Shown: positions 61,437 through 64,000 of the stretch, piece by piece
How positions within the stretch are numbered: the stretch's first letter is position 1
Layout: every line of letters begins with the position of its first letter
NCBI RefSeq assembly: GCF_031180885.1
Contig: NZ_JAPSLK010000006.1
Coordinates: forward strand, 62,001-126,000
Origin: Saccharothrix sp.
GTDB lineage: Bacteria > Actinomycetota > Actinomycetes > Mycobacteriales > Pseudonocardiaceae
Direction: 5' to 3'
Length of the DNA stretch: 64,000 bases
Position numbers and translations under genes: made by a program
Notes under the pieces: model-generated
Told to the model about the DNA's origin: nothing
The model's database searches: none
The model's input: the letters and a program-made list of their open reading frames with translations, nothing else

Positions 61437-62552
61437 TCAGGCGATTTCTTGCCAGCCGTCTACCTCGGACGGCTTGCGGGGGCCGGGGCCGACGTAGGTT
61501 GCCGACGGGCGGACCAGTCGGCCGGTGCGCTTCTGCTCCAGGATGTGGGCCGACCAGCCCGCGGTCCGGGCGCAGGTGAACATCGCGGGCATCATGTGTG
61601 GCGGGACCTGGGCGAAGTCCAGGATCACCGCCGCCCAGAACTCGACGTTCGTCTCGATGGCGCGGTCGGGGCGGCGTTCGCGGAGTTCCGCGAGAGCCGC
61701 CTGTTCCAGGGCCGCGGCTACCTCGTAGCGGGCCGCGCCGAGCTCCTGGCAGGTGCGTCGGAGCACGCGTGCGCGGGGGTCCTCCGCCCGGTACACCCGG
61801 TGGCCGAAGCCCATCAGGCGGTCGCCGCGGTCGAGGATGCCCTTCACGAAAGTTCGGGCGTCGCCGGTTCGTTCGACTTCCTCGATCATCGGCAGCACGC
61901 GCGCGGGGGCACCGCCGTGCAGCGGACCGGACATGGCGCCGATCGCACCCGACATGGCCGCGGCCACGTCGGCGCCGGTCGAGGCGATGACCCGGGCGGT
62001 GAAGGTGGAGGCGTTCAAGCCGTGTTCGGCGGCGGACACCCAGTACGCGTCCAGGGCCTTCACGTGCGCCGGGTCCGGTTCGCCGCGCCAACGTGTCAGG
62101 AAGCGCTCGGTGATCGTCTTGCACTCGTCGATGCGTTTCTGCGGCACCGCCGGCCGGCCGATGCCGCGCGCCGACTGGGCCGCGTACGACAGGGCCATCA
62201 CCGACGCCCGCGCCAGCTGCGCTCGGGCGTCCTCGTCGCTGATGTCCAGCAAGGGCTGGTAACCCCATATCGGCGCGACCATCGCCAGCGCGGCCTGCAC
62301 GTCCACCCGCACGTCACCCGTGTGCACGGGGATCGGGAACGGCTCCGCGGGCGGCAGGCCCGGGCCGAAGCGGCCGTCGACGAGGAGCGCCCAGACGTTG
62401 CCGAAGGTGACCTTGCCCGCCAGGTCCTCGATGTCCACCCCGCGGTAGCGCAGTGCGCCACCGTCGCGATCCGGCTCGGCGATCTCGGTGCGGAAGGCGA
62501 CGACGCCCTCCAGGCCCGGCCGGAATCCGTCCTGCTCGGTTTGCTGCACCAC
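61437..62552 (-). CDS. citA: citrate synthase 2 (CitA-like)
   Basis: Protein of 371 residues from GTG 62552, matching the length of mycobacterial CitA (Rv0889c, about 373). AAGGAG lies 8 nt upstream; the 23 codons open before it are not needed. The active-site segments are [31 protein letters not shown] with a catalytic His, and [15 protein letters not shown] with the second His. It condenses acetyl-CoA and oxaloacetate. The N-terminal [19 protein letters not shown] and [14 protein letters not shown] are typical of this type. A terminator follows. Confidence 0.94.
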   Translation of the reverse strand: MVQQTEQDGFRPGLEGVVAFRTEIAEPDRDGGALRYRGVDIEDLAGKVTFGNVWALLVDGRFGPGLPPAEPFPIPVHTGDVRVDVQAALAMVAPIWGYQPLLDISDEDARAQLARASVMALSYAAQSARGIGRPAVPQKRIDECKTITERFLTRWRGEPDPAHVKALDAYWVSAAEHGLNASTFTARVIASTGADVAAAMSGAIGAMSGPLHGGAPARVLPMIEEVERTGDARTFVKGILDRGDRLMGFGHRVYRAEDPRARVLRRTCQELGAARYEVAAALEQAALAELRERRPDRAIETNVEFWAAVILDFAQVPPHMMPAMFTCARTAGWSAHILEQKRTGRLVRPSATYVGPGPRKPSEVDGWQEIA

Positions 62553-62736
62553 GCTGTGCGCTCCTTGTCCGCGAGAGTCAAGAGTTGGGAAAACCTTGCT
62601 CCCCTCGACACGGAGTGGCAACGACGCTTTTCCGTGTCCTCGGTCACGATTCAGGAACCGATTCAGAAGAAGTCCACCTGTTAAGTGCTTGTTTCCACCA
62701 AGCGGTAGGCCGGTTTCGTCTGGTAGACCTCACGGG

Positions 62737-63039
62737 ATGCACCTCACGCCCCACGAGCAGGAGAAACTGCTGGTCCACGTGGCGGCCGACGTCGCGCGGC
62801 GCCGGCTGGAGCGCGGGGTGGTGCTCAACTACCCCGAAGCCGTGGCGTTGATCACCGACCACGTGCTGGAGGGCGCGCGCGACGGCCGCACGGTCAGCGA
62901 GCTGATGGACAGCGGCCGGCACGTCCTCACCCGCGCCCAGGTGCTGCCCGGCGTGCCCGAGATGGTCGAGTCCGTGCAGGTGGAGGCCACCTTCCCGGAC
63001 GGCACGAAGCTGGTGACCGTGCACCACCCGATCGTGTGA
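62737..63039 (+). CDS. ureA: urease gamma subunit
   Basis: Protein of 100 residues, the full length of UreA. It begins [20 protein letters not shown] and contains [39 protein letters not shown] and the end [10 protein letters not shown], all diagnostic. It forms the small subunit of the nickel urease that splits urea to ammonia and carbamate. It is first in a ureABC operon that runs off the right edge. The 184-bp gap upstream separates it from the divergent citrate synthase gene. Confidence 0.97.
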   Translation: MHLTPHEQEKLLVHVAADVARRRLERGVVLNYPEAVALITDHVLEGARDGRTVSELMDSGRHVLTRAQVLPGVPEMVESVQVEATFPDGTKLVTVHHPIV

Positions 63040-63050
63040 AGGAGTCGCCC

Positions 63051-63362
63051 GTGCGTCCTGGCGAGATCATCACCGGCGCCGAGCCGGTCGAGCTGAACAC
63101 CGGTCGCCCGCGCACCACGCTGGTCGTGGTCAACACCGCGGACCGGCCGGTGCAGGTGGGTTCGCACTACCACTTCGCCGCGGTGAACCCGGGCCTGGAG
63201 TTCGACCGCGAGGCGGCCTGGGGCAAGCGGCTGGACGTGCCGGCGGGCACGGCGGTGCGGTTCGAACCGGGCGTCGAGCGCGAGGTGACGCTGGTGCCGC
63301 TGGCCGGCGCGCGCCGGGTGCCGGGCCTGCGCCCCGAGTGGGCGGGAGACCTCGACCGGTGA
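63051..63362 (+). CDS. ureB: urease beta subunit
   Basis: Protein of 103 residues. GTG 63051 ([20 protein letters not shown]) is chosen because AAGGAG lies 6 nt before it; a GTG at 63036 that overlaps the ureA stop lacks such spacing. [38 protein letters not shown] is the family core. It associates with UreA and UreC in the urease trimer. The gene overlaps ureC by 4 bp. Confidence 0.97.
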   Translation: MRPGEIITGAEPVELNTGRPRTTLVVVNTADRPVQVGSHYHFAAVNPGLEFDREAAWGKRLDVPAGTAVRFEPGVEREVTLVPLAGARRVPGLRPEWAGDLDR

Positions 63363-64000
63363 CGGAGATCAGCCGCGAGCGCTACGCCGAGCTGTTCGGC
63401 CCCACGACCGGCGACCGCGTCCGGCTCGCCGACACCGACCTGACCATCGAGGTCACCGAGGACCGCAGCCGCGGCCCGCACGCCGGCGACGAGGTGATCT
63501 TCGGCGGCGGCAAGGTCATCCGCGAGTCCATGGGCCAGGGCATGGCCACACGGGCCGAGGGCGCCCCCGACCTGGTCATCACCGGCGCGGTGATCCTCGA
63601 CCACTGGGGTGTGGTCAAGGCCGACGTCGGCGTGCGCGACGGCCGGATCGTCGGCATCGGCAAGGCCGGCAACCCCGACGTGATGGACGGCGTCGACCCC
63701 GCGCTGGTCATCGGCCCGGCCACCGAGGTCATCGCCGGCAACGGCAAGATCCTCACCGCCGGCGGCATCGACTGCCACGTCCACTTCATCTGCCCGCAGA
63801 TCGTGGACGAGGCCCTCGCCTCCGGCCTGACCACGCTCATCGGCGGCGGCACCGGCCCGGCGGAGGGCACCAAGGCCACCACGGTCACCCCCGGCGCGTG
63901 GAACCTGGGCCGGATGCTCGCCGCGATGGACCACATGCCGGTCAACGTCCTGTTGCTGGGCAAGGGGAACACCGTCCGCGACGACGCCCTGCGCGAGCAG
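63359..64000 (+). CDS. ureC: urease alpha subunit, N-terminal 214 codons
   Basis: Partial gene cut by the right edge. GTG 63359 overlaps the ureB stop. It begins [20 protein letters not shown] and has [16 protein letters not shown] and the nickel-ligand pair His140 and His142 in [13 protein letters not shown]. The carbamylated lysine and remaining ligands lie beyond the window. This is the catalytic subunit of urease. The accessory genes ureD-G, if present, must lie further right. Confidence 0.97.
   Translation, partial: MTEISRERYAELFGPTTGDRVRLADTDLTIEVTEDRSRGPHAGDEVIFGGGKVIRESMGQGMATRAEGAPDLVITGAVILDHWGVVKADVGVRDGRIVGIGKAGNPDVMDGVDPALVIGPATEVIAGNGKILTAGGIDCHVHFICPQIVDEALASGLTTLIGGGTGPAEGTKATTVTPGAWNLGRMLAAMDHMPVNVLLLGKGNTVRDDALREQ

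Overview
The window is high-GC actinobacterial chromosome (GTG/ATG starts, many 4-bp start/stop overlaps, G-rich ribosome binding sites, Ala/Val/Arg-rich proteins). The gene set (a complete cvnABCD conservon, sodF-type Fe superoxide dismutase, SepH, an Rpf with LysM, two-member tandem ABC exporters, DUF3027 coupled to a sacsin-like ATPase) points to a filamentous actinomycete, most likely order Pseudonocardiales (Saccharothrix, Lentzea, Actinosynnema or a relative). The species call is inference.

The backbone follows, from memory of that genome, the order of Mycobacterium tuberculosis Rv0861c to Rv0889c. In order here: XPB helicase; Rv0862c-like helicase-associated protein; small Rv0863-position protein; moaC, mog, moaE; cold-shock protein; moaA, moaD; rpf; DUF2771-type lipoprotein; MFS protein; DUF3027 protein; DUF2530 protein; MarR; SpoU methyltransferase; DUF2537 protein; sepH; serC; citrate synthase. 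Lineage-specific blocks are inserted between these: the LppU-like cluster and conservon (3.5-14.5 kb), HAD/TetR/YccF/phosphoesterase genes (20.6-25.2 kb), the sacsin-like ATPase and a repeat-rich gap (33.6-36.9 kb), NCS2 permease, SOD, ABC-F and GCS2 genes (37-45.7 kb), an ABC exporter pair (47.4-51 kb), a two-component/MacAB-like efflux locus (53.9-59.6 kb) and urease (62.7 kb to the end).

Layout: 0-1 kb, start of menC and a membrane protein. 1.0-1.65 kb, noncoding GC-skewed repeats. 1.65-3.3 kb, XPB. 3.5-7.1 kb, three intact and one broken paralogue of an LppU-like family plus a small secreted protein. 7.2-8.2 kb, NMT1/SsuA-type binding lipoprotein. 8.6-13.65 kb, conservon. 13.7-14.3 kb, two small genes with look-alike hairpins. 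14.6-20.1 kb, helicase-associated protein, malic enzyme and the first molybdenum-cofactor operon. 25.4-27.7 kb, moaA-moaD and rpf with a Crp-like site. 28-36.4 kb, lipoprotein, MFS, PLP enzyme with a divergent Lrp regulator, glutamine cyclotransferase, DUF3027 and sacsin-like ATPase. 36.4-36.95 kb, unusual repeats with a 169-nt near-perfect hairpin. 36.95-42.1 kb, transporters and sodF with an exact Nur-type box. The remainder is as listed above.

No rRNA, tRNA, CRISPR array, insertion sequence or prophage was recognised. The items most worth following are: the long hairpin and related intergenic repeats; the Nur box and strongly hairpinned 3' UTR of sodF, with an IdeR-like box on the other side of the same short gap; the LppU paralogue array with a decaying member; the Asp/His-rich secreted protein next to duplicated hairpins; the basic repeat ORF coupled at both ends inside the MacAB-like operon; and the DUF3027/sacsin-like ATPase pair.
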